NCBI RefSeq assembly: GCF_001485415.1
Contig: NZ_BCMQ01000008.1
Location: forward strand, 91,250 to 155,249
Direction: 5' to 3'
From: Myroides odoratimimus
GTDB taxonomy: Bacteria > Bacteroidota > Bacteroidia > Flavobacteriales > Flavobacteriaceae
Length of the DNA stretch: 64,000 bases
Shown here in pieces: positions 53,463 to 61,565 of this stretch (the stretch's first letter is position 1; each line of letters starts with the position of its first letter). The translations under genes were made by a program, and so were the position numbers. Under the pieces are notes generated by a model. It was not told the origin of the DNA, did no database searches, and saw only the letters and a program-made list of their open reading frames with translations.

Positions 53463-54086
53463 ATGAATTCATTTACAAAAGAAATATTAGCAAATACAAC
53501 ACCAGCACAAAGCTTAGAATTATTATTAGAAGGAAATAATCGCTTTGTAAATAACTTGAAGTTTAACCGAAACTTCTTACACCAACTACAAGAGACTAAA
53601 GATGGTCAACATCCACATGCCGTTATTTTGAGTTGTATGGATAGTCGTGCTCCACTAGAGCATGTATTAGATCAAGGGATAGGAGATATCTTTAGTTTAA
53701 GAATAGCAGGTAATGTATTGACAGATGAAGTAATCGGAAGTATGGAATATGCCTGTAATGTGGTTGGTAGTAAATTAATCATGGTATTAGGACACAGTAG
53801 ATGTGGTGCTGTGACAGGAGCATGTAATCATACGACTTTAGGTAAACTAGACACTATATTAGAACGCATCCATCCAGTAGTAGATAAAGTTCGCCAAAAA
53901 CACAGTAATGAAGATTTGTCAGCATCAGAATTAGTAGAGTTAGTGACGATGGAGAACGTAAGAACGATAGTAGCACAGTTGCAAGAAGTGAGTCCTTCGT
54001 TGACTAAATTGATTGCTGAAGAAAAAATAGGTGTAGTAGGAGCTTATTATGATGTAGTAAGCGGAAAGGTTGAATTAATCTGTTAA
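53463..54086 (+). CDS. beta-class carbonic anhydrase
   Basis: A 207-residue zinc enzyme interconverting CO2 and bicarbonate. All zinc ligands and the catalytic dyad are visible: C58 and D60-x-R62 in SCMDSRAP, H111 and C114 in GHSRCGAV. The protein has no signal peptide, so it is cytoplasmic. It directly follows the SulP gene, so together they probably import and equilibrate bicarbonate for carboxylases. A terminator with a TTCG-like loop follows. Confidence 0.94.
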   Translation: MNSFTKEILANTTPAQSLELLLEGNNRFVNNLKFNRNFLHQLQETKDGQHPHAVILSCMDSRAPLEHVLDQGIGDIFSLRIAGNVLTDEVIGSMEYACNVVGSKLIMVLGHSRCGAVTGACNHTTLGKLDTILERIHPVVDKVRQKHSNEDLSASELVELVTMENVRTIVAQLQEVSPSLTKLIAEEKIGVVGAYYDVVSGKVELIC

Positions 54087-54107
54087 GATTATTATTGATT
54101 AGAGGAG

Positions 54108-54138
54108 AAAGGGGTGTCATTCGTGATACCCTTTTTTT
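54108..54138 (+). terminator. intrinsic terminator after carbonic anhydrase gene
   Basis: Stem AAAGGGGTGTCA / TGATACCCTTT with one bulged base, TTCG loop and T7 tail; it abuts the convergent toxin gene. Confidence 0.82.
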
Positions 54139-54430
54139 ATACAGGATATTTATCACTGTTCTGAGCAGTATTAAAAACAGCTACTATATGTATCATTTGT
54201 TTATAAGGATCTACTCTAAAAAAAATGACATACGGAAATTTCTTAATAGAAATAGCTCGTATGTCATTGTATCTTATCTGAAAGAAAGGATTATTCTTTA
54301 ATACTTTCAATGTTTTATCAAATTCTTTTTTAAAGGAATTTAGAATACGTTTAGATATCAAAAAATAATACTCAAATATAGCATCTAAGTCATGTATAGC
54401 ACTTGGGAGTATAACTATATTATAAGTCAT
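54137..54430 (-). CDS. RelE/ParE-family toxin, second module
   Basis: A toxin of about 97 residues with the plasmid-stabilisation pattern: VILPSAIHDLDAIFEYYFLISKRILNSFKKEFDKTLKVLKNNPFFQIRYNDIRAISIKKFPYVIFFRVDPYKQMIHIVAVFNTAQN. I chose the ATG at 54430 (MTYNIVILPSA), inside the last codons of the antitoxin gene (overlap 11 bases); the frame is open further upstream. Its target cannot be told from sequence. Confidence 0.87.
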   Translation of the reverse strand: MTYNIVILPSAIHDLDAIFEYYFLISKRILNSFKKEFDKTLKVLKNNPFFQIRYNDIRAISIKKFPYVIFFRVDPYKQMIHIVAVFNTAQNSDKYPV

Positions 54431-54635
54431 ATTTTTTGTATAGTTCATTAAGTGCCTTATCAAGAGAAATATAACTCTCGCTAGGTTCTGCAAGCCTTTG
54501 TTCTAAGATGCCTTGTTGTTCTAGAGTTAGGTTAAGGTCATTAATCTGTTCACTATAATCAGCACCAATTATCTCAAGAAACTCTTGAAATACTGCTTTT
54601 TTATCATTTGGTATTATGACGTGATAGTTTATCAT
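54420..54635 (-). CDS. antitoxin partner of second RelE/ParE module
   Basis: A 71-residue protein immediately upstream of the toxin and overlapping it. It is acidic and helical (LEIIGADYSEQINDLNLTLEQQGILEQRLAEPSESYISLDKALNELYKKYDL), as expected of an antitoxin that masks the toxin. The assignment is from position and size. A minus-strand TACCTTTG (54680-54687) is a candidate -7 element, the same octamer as before the first module. Confidence 0.75.
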   Translation of the reverse strand: MINYHVIIPNDKKAVFQEFLEIIGADYSEQINDLNLTLEQQGILEQRLAEPSESYISLDKALNELYKKYDL

Positions 54636-55081
54636 AGCGTATGTGTTAAGGTGTTGATAATTAATTGTGTACTCTCCTACAAAGGTATTTGTTTTTATTT
54701 GATAATTATTTACATATTCAAATATTTACTAATTTATATAATCTAGTTAAGTAAGGTTGACTGTTTATGATAAGTGTACACTTATAGTAGTTTGAGATAG
54801 CTTTAGTTTTGAATGAGTCCGTAGTGAGTCCGTTATGAGTCCGTACTCACTCCGTTATTTGATAGAAAATAACGGAGTCATTATACTATCATAATAGAGA
54901 TAATAGAGAAAGATGGTAAATTTACTCAGAATGAAAGTAAAGGATAGCCCTTCTTTTGTCTTTTCAGTATATAAAAATGTTGATTCACACTTGTTTGTTT
55001 ATCTTATATGCTGACTTTTTTTAATTTGCAGGAACCTAAATATACTCAATATTATATTTAGTTCACTTAGAATGACACAGA
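54636..55081. other. gene-free region with repeat copy 2
   Basis: About 450 bases between the divergent antitoxin and GNAT genes. It holds the repeat and hairpin at 54816-54878 and possible promoters for both directions. Nothing else recognised. Confidence 0.55.
54816..54878. repeat. dispersed intergenic repeat copy 2 with perfect hairpin
   Basis: Units AGTCCGTAGTG, AGTCCGTTATG, AGTCCGTACTC and ACTCCGTTATT (54816-54859) repeat copy 1 at 5775-5818. Here the end forms a perfect 12-base hairpin: ACTCCGTTATTT (54849-54860), loop GATAGA, AAATAACGGAGT (54867-54878). The hairpin has no T-tail. Confidence 0.85.
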
Positions 55082-55636
55082 ATGAGAGAATTTATATTTG
55101 ACCATATTGAAACTTCCCGTTTTAAATTACGAATACTAGAAGCTGAAGCTTATCAAAACTTTTTAAGATTAGCTACTGCAGAAGAACTTTTGCATTATAT
55201 AGGTATTCCTGAAGAGGAAGTAGAAAAAGAAAAAGTAAAAGCAGCCTATGGCTTCCGTACTTATAATAAATCATATTTGATGTTTTTAATCATTGATAAA
55301 GAAACAGAGGATATATTAGGGTACTGTGGATATCATACTTGGTATTTAGAACACGATAGAGCTGAGGTAGGATATGGACTGTATCATGATAACTCGAAAG
55401 GAAGAGGTGTGATGAGTGAAGTCTTAAATACGGTCTTACATTATGGATTTGAAACTATGCAATTGAGACGAGTAGAGGCCTTCATTAGCCCAGATAATAT
55501 GGCTTCCTTAAATACAGTGAAGAAGTTTGGATTTACTAGAGAAGGACAATTGAGAAGTCATTATGTAAAAGGAGAACAGATAGAAGACTCTGTTGTTTTT
55601 AGTTTGTTACGAGGTGAATATAATAAATTAAACTAA
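55082..55636 (+). CDS. GNAT-family N-acetyltransferase
   Basis: A 184-residue GNAT with a RimJ-like order: IETSRFKLRILEAEAYQNF, VGYGLYHDNSKGRGVMSEVLNTVLHYGFETMQLRRVEAFISPDNMASLNTVKKFGFTREGQLRSHYVKGEQ. The acetyl-CoA loop is YHDNSKGRGVM. Acetylates an amino group of a small molecule or protein N-terminus. It is the first of six tightly spaced, codirectional genes (spacing 2-19 bases), so it belongs to one operon. Confidence 0.85.
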   Translation: MREFIFDHIETSRFKLRILEAEAYQNFLRLATAEELLHYIGIPEEEVEKEKVKAAYGFRTYNKSYLMFLIIDKETEDILGYCGYHTWYLEHDRAEVGYGLYHDNSKGRGVMSEVLNTVLHYGFETMQLRRVEAFISPDNMASLNTVKKFGFTREGQLRSHYVKGEQIEDSVVFSLLRGEYNKLN

Positions 55637-55645
55637 AAAGAAGAT

Positions 55646-56491
55646 ATGAAAATTAGAAGCCTTAGAGAAGTAAGTTTACGCGAGCTCACAGAAGTATTTA
55701 ATGATTCATTTTCAGATTATATACTTCCCTTTCATTTGACAGAAGATAGCTTGGCATTTAAACTAAATAGTGAATTGGTTGACTTAGATTATTCTATCGG
55801 AGCATTTGATAAGGGGGAGTTAGTTGCTTTTATGCTAACAGGAGTGAAGAAAGAAGCTGAGCAAGTCTATTATTATAATGCTGGTACAGGAGTGAGACCT
55901 GCATATAGGGGACAGCGTTTAGTCGCTCAGATGTATAGTTATGCTATTCCTATTTGGAAAGAAACGGGTAGTAGTGTAAATCTATCCCTTGAGGTAATAA
56001 AAGGAAACGATAAAGCTATTCGTGCTTATAAAGCTCAAGGATATAATATAAGTAGAGATTTATTGTGCTTCAAAGGACAACCACGTGAGGTGCACTATAA
56101 GACAGCTAATGTTGTAATAGAAGATGTAGAGCAAGTATGTTGGAAAACAGTTCTTCCTTTTTGGGATATCCAACCAAGTTGGCAAAATTCAATAGCTGTA
56201 TTAGAAAAAGCTAAGGAAGACATTCGGTATAAAGTAGCTAAAGTGAGAGGTAATATCGTAGGATATGTAGCCTATCATAAAAGCAGTGGTAAAATATATC
56301 AACTAGCGGTAGATAAAGCTTACCGAAATAAAGGAATAGCAAAAATTCTCGTGAATGATGTGGTTAATATTTTGGAAACCCCTATTCTGATTACTAATGT
56401 GGATGATAAAGGAGTGGATTTCATCTCGTTTTTAAAGAGAATAGGCTTAGAGCACTATATTACTCAACATGAGATGATCATGAAACTATAG
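55646..56491 (+). CDS. tandem GNAT N-acetyltransferase (two domains)
   Basis: A 281-residue protein with two GNAT domains. The first (1-150) has VYYYNAGTGVRPAYRGQRLVAQMYSYAIPIWKETGSSVNLSLEVIKGNDKAIRAYKAQGY; the second (150-281) has VGYVAYHKSSGKIYQLAVDKAYRNKGIAKILVNDVVNIL. Both have a GNAT acetyl-CoA loop (RPAYRGQRL, RNKGIAK). Double GNATs are found among antibiotic- and toxin-modifying enzymes and among nucleic-acid-related acetyltransferases; the substrate is unknown. Starts 9 bases after the first GNAT. Confidence 0.85.
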   Translation: MKIRSLREVSLRELTEVFNDSFSDYILPFHLTEDSLAFKLNSELVDLDYSIGAFDKGELVAFMLTGVKKEAEQVYYYNAGTGVRPAYRGQRLVAQMYSYAIPIWKETGSSVNLSLEVIKGNDKAIRAYKAQGYNISRDLLCFKGQPREVHYKTANVVIEDVEQVCWKTVLPFWDIQPSWQNSIAVLEKAKEDIRYKVAKVRGNIVGYVAYHKSSGKIYQLAVDKAYRNKGIAKILVNDVVNILETPILITNVDDKGVDFISFLKRIGLEHYITQHEMIMKL

Positions 56492-56510
56492 GTGTTAATA
56501 TTATAAGTAT

Positions 56511-57548
56511 ATGAGGACAAGATTAATAAAGCCAAAGAGATTAAAAAAAGGAGATACAGTTGCGACAATTTCTTTGTCATGGGGTGGGGCAGGTGAGTTA
56601 CCACATCGTTATCAAGTAGGAAAAGCTCGACTGGAAAACATATTTGGACTTAAAGTTATAGAGACGTCACATGCTTTAGAATCAGCAGAGTGGATTTATA
56701 ATCATCCAGAGGCAAGAGCTAAGGATCTAATGGATGCATTTAAGAACCCGGAAGTAAAAGCTATTATTACCAATATAGGGGGAGACGAGAGTATTCGATT
56801 ATTAAAGTATATTGACTATGATGTAATTAGAAATAATCCAAAGATATTTCTAGGATTTTCAGATAGTACAGTAACGCATTTTATGTGCCTAAAAGCAGGG
56901 TTGAGCTCTTTCTATGGTACTTCGTTATTAGTGGGATTTGCAGAGAATGGGGAAATGCATGATTATCAGATACAAGATATCAAACGGACATTGTTTGAGA
57001 TAGAACCAGTGTCTCCAAATACAGAAGGTTGGACTACAGAGTATTTAGATTGGTTTGATGTGAGCATACAAAACACTAAACGCAAGCTGAATCCATGTGA
57101 AGGGTGGCGCTATGTGAGAGGAGAAAAAAGCGTACAGGGTACTTTAATTGGAGGGTGCATGGAAGTATTAGAAATAATAAAAGGAACGGAGCTTTGGCCA
57201 GAATTAGATGTGTGGAAGGGAAGTATATTGTTTTTAGAAACTTCTGAAGAAAAGACAGCTCCTCTTTATATAGAGCGTTGGTTAAGAGGGTATGCAGCAA
57301 TGGGTATTTTAGATGTAGTAAATGGAATTATATTAGGAAGACCTTATGACAATATGTACGCTGAAGAATATGAGCAAATATTGCTTAAAATACTTGATGA
57401 AGAAGGTCTAAGTACTCTCCCTGTGATAACACAGATGGACTTTGGTCATACGTGCCCAACGTTCACTTTGCCATATGGATGTGTAGCAGAGATAGATAGT
57501 ATTAATAAGCGTTTCTCTATTCTAGAGAGTGCGGTAATAGATAGATAA
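56511..57548 (+). CDS. MccF-like S66-family peptidase
   Basis: A 345-residue protein of family S66 (LD-carboxypeptidase/MccF). Triad candidates: S117 in LGFSDST, E243 in LFLETSEE, and H313 in FGHTCPTFTLPYG. MccF cleaves the amide bond of microcin C and related aminoacyl-nucleotide antibiotics, giving immunity; LD-carboxypeptidases of the family trim murein. The protein has no signal peptide, which favours a cytoplasmic MccF-like role over murein recycling. Neighbours are GNATs, an aminoacyl-editing domain and a cytidine deaminase. Confidence 0.85.
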   Translation: MRTRLIKPKRLKKGDTVATISLSWGGAGELPHRYQVGKARLENIFGLKVIETSHALESAEWIYNHPEARAKDLMDAFKNPEVKAIITNIGGDESIRLLKYIDYDVIRNNPKIFLGFSDSTVTHFMCLKAGLSSFYGTSLLVGFAENGEMHDYQIQDIKRTLFEIEPVSPNTEGWTTEYLDWFDVSIQNTKRKLNPCEGWRYVRGEKSVQGTLIGGCMEVLEIIKGTELWPELDVWKGSILFLETSEEKTAPLYIERWLRGYAAMGILDVVNGIILGRPYDNMYAEEYEQILLKILDEEGLSTLPVITQMDFGHTCPTFTLPYGCVAEIDSINKRFSILESAVIDR

Positions 57549-57551
57549 AAT

Positions 57552-58091
57552 ATGTTTTATATCAGTGAAGTATCATTAGAACGGCCATCGCGATATCTTT
57601 CTAAATTACAAGAACAGACTTATGATATATTGTCTAAGCTTTCTATGGATTGGCAAAGAGTTGAAACAGAGGAGGCAATTACAATGGAAGATTGTTTGTT
57701 GATTAATGAGAGGCTAGATATGAATATGGTCAAAACACTTTTTTTGTGCAATAGACAGAGAACAGTGTTTTACCTATTCGTTACATTAGGAGACAAACCT
57801 TTTAGTAGTAAAGAGTTTAGTGAAGCTTTAAGCATCTCTAGGGTTTCGTTTGCACCAGCAGAGATGCTATACGAAAAGATGGAGACCAAGGTAGGAGCAG
57901 CATCTATATTTGGATTATTAAGAGAATCAGCTAGCGATATTCAATTAGTATTTGATCAAGATGTTTTGGATCAGCCTTTTTATGGTTGTAGTGATGGAAC
58001 TACTACTCATTATTTGAAATTGTATACAACAGATATAATTAATAAGTTAGTTCCTTTCTTAAATAGAGATTTACTAACGATTAAACTATAA
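57552..58091 (+). CDS. prolyl-tRNA editing-type protein (ProXp/YbaK family)
   Basis: A 179-residue YbaK/ProX domain: residues from SVERPSRY and MVKTLFLCNRQRTVFYLFVTLGDKPFSSKEFSEALSISRVSFAPAEMLYEKMETKVGAASIFGLL to HYLKLYTTDIINKLVPFL. The conserved catalytic lysine is K61 in MVKTLFL. These domains hydrolyse mis-acylated tRNAPro (for example Ala-tRNAPro) in trans. In this operon, next to GNAT and MccF-like enzymes, it could act on an aminoacyl-nucleotide-like compound, which is inference. Starts 3 bases after the S66 gene. Confidence 0.8.
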   Translation: MFYISEVSLERPSRYLSKLQEQTYDILSKLSMDWQRVETEEAITMEDCLLINERLDMNMVKTLFLCNRQRTVFYLFVTLGDKPFSSKEFSEALSISRVSFAPAEMLYEKMETKVGAASIFGLLRESASDIQLVFDQDVLDQPFYGCSDGTTTHYLKLYTTDIINKLVPFLNRDLLTIKL

Positions 58092-58093
58092 TT

Positions 58094-58816
58094 ATGGAAG
58101 ATCAATTATATCAAAATGTAGATTTGGTTCAGTTTTACGACTATGATAACTTATGGGAGAATGAAGAGAGATATGTACAACTAGCAGAAAAAGTAAAGTC
58201 AGTTTTAGATTTAGGATGTGGAACAGGACGGTTAGCTAGTGCTTTAGCTGAAAAAGGAAAAGATGTAGTAGGAGTGGAGTATGCTCAAGCGATGCTAGAA
58301 AAGGCAAAGAAAAGAAGTTCAGAAGTAAAATGGGTACAAGGAGATGCAAGAACTATTCGTTTAGAACAAAAGTTTGATTTGATTATTTTATCAGGACATG
58401 TCTTTCAGGTTTTCTTGACGAAAGAGGATCGTTTGGCTGTTCTAGAAACAATCAAAGTACACTTAAATGAAGGAGGTAGGTATATCTTTGATAGTCGGAA
58501 TCCGTTAGTGAAAGATTGGTTAACGTGGACAAAAGAGGAGTCTATACGTCAATTTAAACATCCTTTGCATGGGCAAGTCACCGCGTGGAATACGTATGAA
58601 GGAGATGCAAGAGCATTGACTTATACGACTTATTATAGTATTGATAATACACAAGAGAACTTTAGTTCACAATCTACTATTGCTTTTCCTAGTTTTAATG
58701 AGATAGGACTATTAGTAGCTGATGCTGGACTAGGAATAGCAGAAGTATTTGGTGATTGGGAATTGAATAGATATAATGAGTATAGTGAGGAAATAATATG
58801 GTATGGATATGCCTAA
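58094..58816 (+). CDS. class I SAM-dependent methyltransferase
   Basis: A 240-residue methyltransferase. The SAM-binding loop is VLDLGCGTGRLASALA (about residues 37-51), followed by VVGVEYAQAMLEKAKKR (acidic ribose contact), VQGDARTI and a FDLIILSGHVFQVF strand. The C-terminal half has a non-conserved substrate-binding part. Substrate: small molecule, unknown. It begins 2 bases after the ProX gene and belongs to the same operon. Confidence 0.87.
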   Translation: MEDQLYQNVDLVQFYDYDNLWENEERYVQLAEKVKSVLDLGCGTGRLASALAEKGKDVVGVEYAQAMLEKAKKRSSEVKWVQGDARTIRLEQKFDLIILSGHVFQVFLTKEDRLAVLETIKVHLNEGGRYIFDSRNPLVKDWLTWTKEESIRQFKHPLHGQVTAWNTYEGDARALTYTTYYSIDNTQENFSSQSTIAFPSFNEIGLLVADAGLGIAEVFGDWELNRYNEYSEEIIWYGYA

Positions 58817-58829
58817 CAAAATGAATTAA

Positions 58830-59228
58830 ATGGAAGCAAAGGAATTAAAGCAAATAGCCCATAAATATGCAAAATCAGTTGAATTAAATGATTTTGTTGC
58901 GTATGGAAGTGTTGCCGCTGCTATTGAGACTATAGATGGCAATGTATATACAGGTATTAGTATTGATACTGCTTGTTCTATGGGGTTCTGTGCAGAGCAT
59001 GGGGCTATAGCAGATATGCTAAAGCATGGAGAAAATAGAATAAGACGGGTAGTAGCTATAACTGAGAAGGGAGAAGCTGTGCCTCCTTGCGGAAGATGTA
59101 GAGAGTTTATGACTCAATTAGCACAAGAAAATGAAAACGCGATCGTAGAAGTAGAAGATGATCACTATGTAACTTTAGGTTCTCTTATGCCTTATGATTG
59201 GAAAAAAGGAATGAATAGAAAATGGTAA
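58830..59228 (+). CDS. cytidine deaminase-like protein
   Basis: A 132-residue zinc hydrolase of the cytidine deaminase fold: zinc ligand C54 with the proton-shuttle E56 in GFCAEHGAI, and C87/C90 in PPCGRCREF. The CAE (here with AEHGA) plus PCxxC pattern is that of CDA and blasticidin-S deaminase. As the last gene of the operon it may deaminate a cytosine-type nucleoside or nucleoside antibiotic. Starts 13 bases after the methyltransferase gene; terminator at 59253. Confidence 0.88.
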   Translation: MEAKELKQIAHKYAKSVELNDFVAYGSVAAAIETIDGNVYTGISIDTACSMGFCAEHGAIADMLKHGENRIRRVVAITEKGEAVPPCGRCREFMTQLAQENENAIVEVEDDHYVTLGSLMPYDWKKGMNRKW

Positions 59229-59252
59229 GTGGATAGTTTACTATTCGATTAT

Positions 59253-59285
59253 AAAAGACTTTAGTATGTACTAGAGTCTTTTTTT
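59253..59285 (+). terminator. intrinsic terminator of the GNAT-to-CDA operon
   Basis: 14-base stem AAAAGACTTTAGTA / TACTAGAGTCTTTT (one G-T pair) with a TG loop and T-tail. Confidence 0.9.
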
Positions 59286-59588
59286 ATGTCTTACTAGTAC
59301 TTTGTTTGCGTTGAGGTAAGTTATGTTTATTTCTATATTGTCTGTTTTATTATACGAATTGTAGATTGACTGTTTTTATATTCTAATAATTCGATATTAA
59401 AGTAAGTTTATTTGGTGTAAAAATTACAATGTGTGATTTTTTAACAAATGAGCGAAATTTAGATTGTTAAATGTTAGTTATAAAACCTGTTTATTCACGT
59501 ATTGTGAATTTATTTTGAGTTTTTATTTTTGATAATTCACAGATGTCGATATATATTTGTCAAAAATATAAATGTATTAATAGTCGAA
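59286..59588. other. gene-free region before lipocalin-like gene
   Basis: Around 300 AT-rich bases. Only the promoter at 59528-59559 was recognised. Confidence 0.5.
59528..59559 (+). promoter_or_regulatory. Bacteroidota-type promoter of lipoprotein
   Basis: TTTG (59528-59531), 20 bases, TATATTTG (59552-59559). The start codon at 59589 is 29 bases downstream, and an earlier in-frame start would lie upstream of the transcript start, so 59589 is favoured. Confidence 0.68.
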
Positions 59589-60095
59589 ATGAAAAAACAA
59601 ACTCTATTTAGTCTCCTATTTTTAGGAATGTCTGCGGTTAGCCTTACTGCTTGTTCTTCTAGTGATGATATACAAATTACTGAAGAAGCACAAAATAATT
59701 CTAAAATGTTTGGTAAATGGGAACTTGTAGAAAAAGTAGAATTGGATGTAAATGGTAGAATAGTAAAGGAGACTTTGGCAAGTGATTTAAATGTACCTGC
59801 TCAGACAGTAGATTACTATAAAGGAGGTATTACTATTCAAACAGATTATTCAAATCAAAAAGATAGTCAAGGGAATTATTACAATGAAAGATCTCCTAGA
59901 CAATGGATGTTAAGCGGAAACAAATTGTACTTAGGTATCAGTAAATCATTAGAGCAAAATGCTGAACAGATTTATGATATTCGAGTATTAAGTCAGGATC
60001 GTTTAATTATTGAACGCAAGATAGATGCAAAAGATGGTAATCGTTATACTTCTAATGTAAGCAGTATTAAAATTACCTATAAAAAAGTGAACTAG
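59589..60095 (+). CDS. lipocalin-like surface lipoprotein, paralogue A
   Basis: A 168-residue lipoprotein (lipobox LTAC, C22) followed by an acidic CSSSDD stretch, which resembles a lipoprotein export signal for surface exposure. The rest is an eight-strand-like beta barrel: GKWELVEKVEL ... YYKGGITIQTDY ... ERSPRQWMLSGNKLYLGIS ... YDIRVLSQDRLIIERKID. I relate it to lipocalin-type small Bacteroidota lipoproteins by strand pattern only. The gene at 60694 encodes a paralogue. I chose the start at 59589 from the signal peptide and the promoter position. Confidence 0.75.
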   Translation: MKKQTLFSLLFLGMSAVSLTACSSSDDIQITEEAQNNSKMFGKWELVEKVELDVNGRIVKETLASDLNVPAQTVDYYKGGITIQTDYSNQKDSQGNYYNERSPRQWMLSGNKLYLGISKSLEQNAEQIYDIRVLSQDRLIIERKIDAKDGNRYTSNVSSIKITYKKVN

Positions 60096-60186
60096 TCTTT
60101 TATTACTCTTAAGCATTAGCACCTTACCGTAATTATTATAATGTGGGTAGTAAAAAGATTCTGTAAATAATAAGTAATATAACTTT

Positions 60187-60232
60187 AAAAAACAGTTGTC
60201 AAAATGAGAGTGGAGATAGCTGTTTTTTTTTG
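60187..60232 (+). terminator. probable terminator
   Basis: AACAGTTGTC pairs imperfectly with GAGATAGCTGTT, followed by T8 TG T6. Confidence 0.6.
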
Positions 60233-60693
60233 TTTTTTAGGTTATACAAGAAGAAGAAAGAAAAAAAGAACGTTTTGAGGCTATAGAATAAGTGATTTTT
60301 AAATACTGTATATATACTTTAAAGGTATATGTCTATTTTATTTATTACTGTTGATAGATGTGATATATCTAAACTAAATATGTTGTTTTATCTTAATTTA
60401 AGAAGTAAATAAATACTGTGTTTTTTAAAATAGAAATTTGTAATAACTATTTTTATTTTTTCTTTATTTAGTAAAATATTTGGTTTTTTGCGTAAATCTA
60501 TGTTATTTTTTTAGCCTAAAGGAGGCTAAACCTTCTCAAGGTTTACTTTTTTTGGTTTATTATTTTTTATTCTTCTTAATAAATTGTTACAATTCATTGT
60601 TAATTATATATTCGATTTATTGTAGGGACTTTTGTCTTGCTTTTTGAATGTGTTGACCTTATAAATTTGCCAAAATTTACAAAGCAAACGATT
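60233..60693. other. gene-free AT-rich region with nested hairpins
   Basis: No gene is credible here. It includes the pair of hairpins at 60511-60544 and, before the start of the second lipoprotein, TAAATTTG at 60662-60669 as a possible -7 element. Confidence 0.5.
60511..60551 (+). terminator. two overlapping hairpins with T-run
   Basis: TTAGCC/GGCTAA (60511-60529) and AAACCTT/AAGGTTT (60528-60544) share two bases, so only one can form fully at a time; a T7 tract follows. It may be a terminator with an antiterminator alternative or just AT-rich chance. Confidence 0.4.
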
Positions 60694-61197
60694 ATGCAAC
60701 AAAAATTACTTTTATTATTTATTTCAATCACATTGTGTTTTAATTTTATTTCTTGTTCTAGTGATGATGTGCAGATTAGCCATCAAGGTAAAAATAAAGC
60801 ACTATTAATAGGTAAGTGGAAATTAGAAAGTAAAAAATATTATGATAGATGGGGAGGCGCCATTGCAGGAGAAGTAGATAGTACTTGTTGTCCTCCACAG
60901 ACACTAGAGTTTCATAGACATGAAATTATGATTCAAACTGATTTTTACAAAGAAAGTGAAGACACTGATACCATATGTGATGAGCGCTCTCCTTTTCAGT
61001 GGTTTATGATAGAGGATAAATTGTATTTAGGAGTAGGAAAAGAGGTGAATACAGATGATTATCAGGATTATGATATTCGTGTGTTGACAGATGAAATATT
61101 AGTGTTGGAAAGAAGTATAAATGAATATGACAAAGAGCCATTCTACTCAAATGCTAAATTTGTTAGAATCACTTATAATAAAATACATAGCTATTAA
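60694..61197 (+). CDS. lipocalin-like surface lipoprotein, paralogue B
   Basis: A 167-residue paralogue of the lipoprotein at 59589: lipobox FISC with CSSDDVQ after it, GKWKLESKKYY, a CC pair (STCCPPQTLEF), DERSPFQWFMIEDKLYLGVG and YDIRVLTDEILVLERSINEYD. The open frame begins at 60637, but the Met at 60694 begins a proper signal peptide (MQQKLLLLFISITLCFNFIS). Tandem paralogues of this type often bind small molecules; no function is known here. Confidence 0.74.
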   Translation: MQQKLLLLFISITLCFNFISCSSDDVQISHQGKNKALLIGKWKLESKKYYDRWGGAIAGEVDSTCCPPQTLEFHRHEIMIQTDFYKESEDTDTICDERSPFQWFMIEDKLYLGVGKEVNTDDYQDYDIRVLTDEILVLERSINEYDKEPFYSNAKFVRITYNKIHSY

Positions 61198-61281
61198 GGT
61201 AGAATATTGACGTATATCTTTGGGGATTTTGTAGTATGGCATACTTTAGTAGTAAATTTAAGATTTGATAATTTATAATAA

Positions 61282-61446
61282 ATGGATAGATTGATTGATG
61301 TACAGACTGTCTGTCATGGTCGGTATCAAATTTGGGCTGCTTTAGTAGAAATGAGAATGTCACATTGGGTAAATACTTTTGTTATTAGAGATGCAATAAC
61401 TCATGAAGCTGTATTAGTGGAGAATCCAGTGAAATTGACCACCTAA
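61282..61446 (+). pseudogene. short frame apparently cut by the IS21 element
   Basis: A 54-codon frame, MDRLIDVQTVCHGRYQIW onward, whose first 45 codons lie before the IS left end at about 61418 and the last nine inside it. The protein looks coherent (mixed hydrophobic and charged, two Met-rich helices) but matches no family I recognise. It could be the 5' end of a gene interrupted by the insertion. No promoter is clear. Confidence 0.35.
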
Positions 61447-61565
61447 TTCCGTTAAAAGTGATCACTTAATTCCGGTGGAAAGTGACCACCTAATTCCGGT
61501 GAAATTGACCACCTAAAAAACCAAGTTAAAACATGTCTAAATATCTTAGCTAAAATGCAAGAGAT

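Noticed and set aside
54095..54301. 68-residue plus-strand frame after carbonic anhydrase
   Set aside because: Antisense to the RelE/ParE toxin gene, which has a clear family match.
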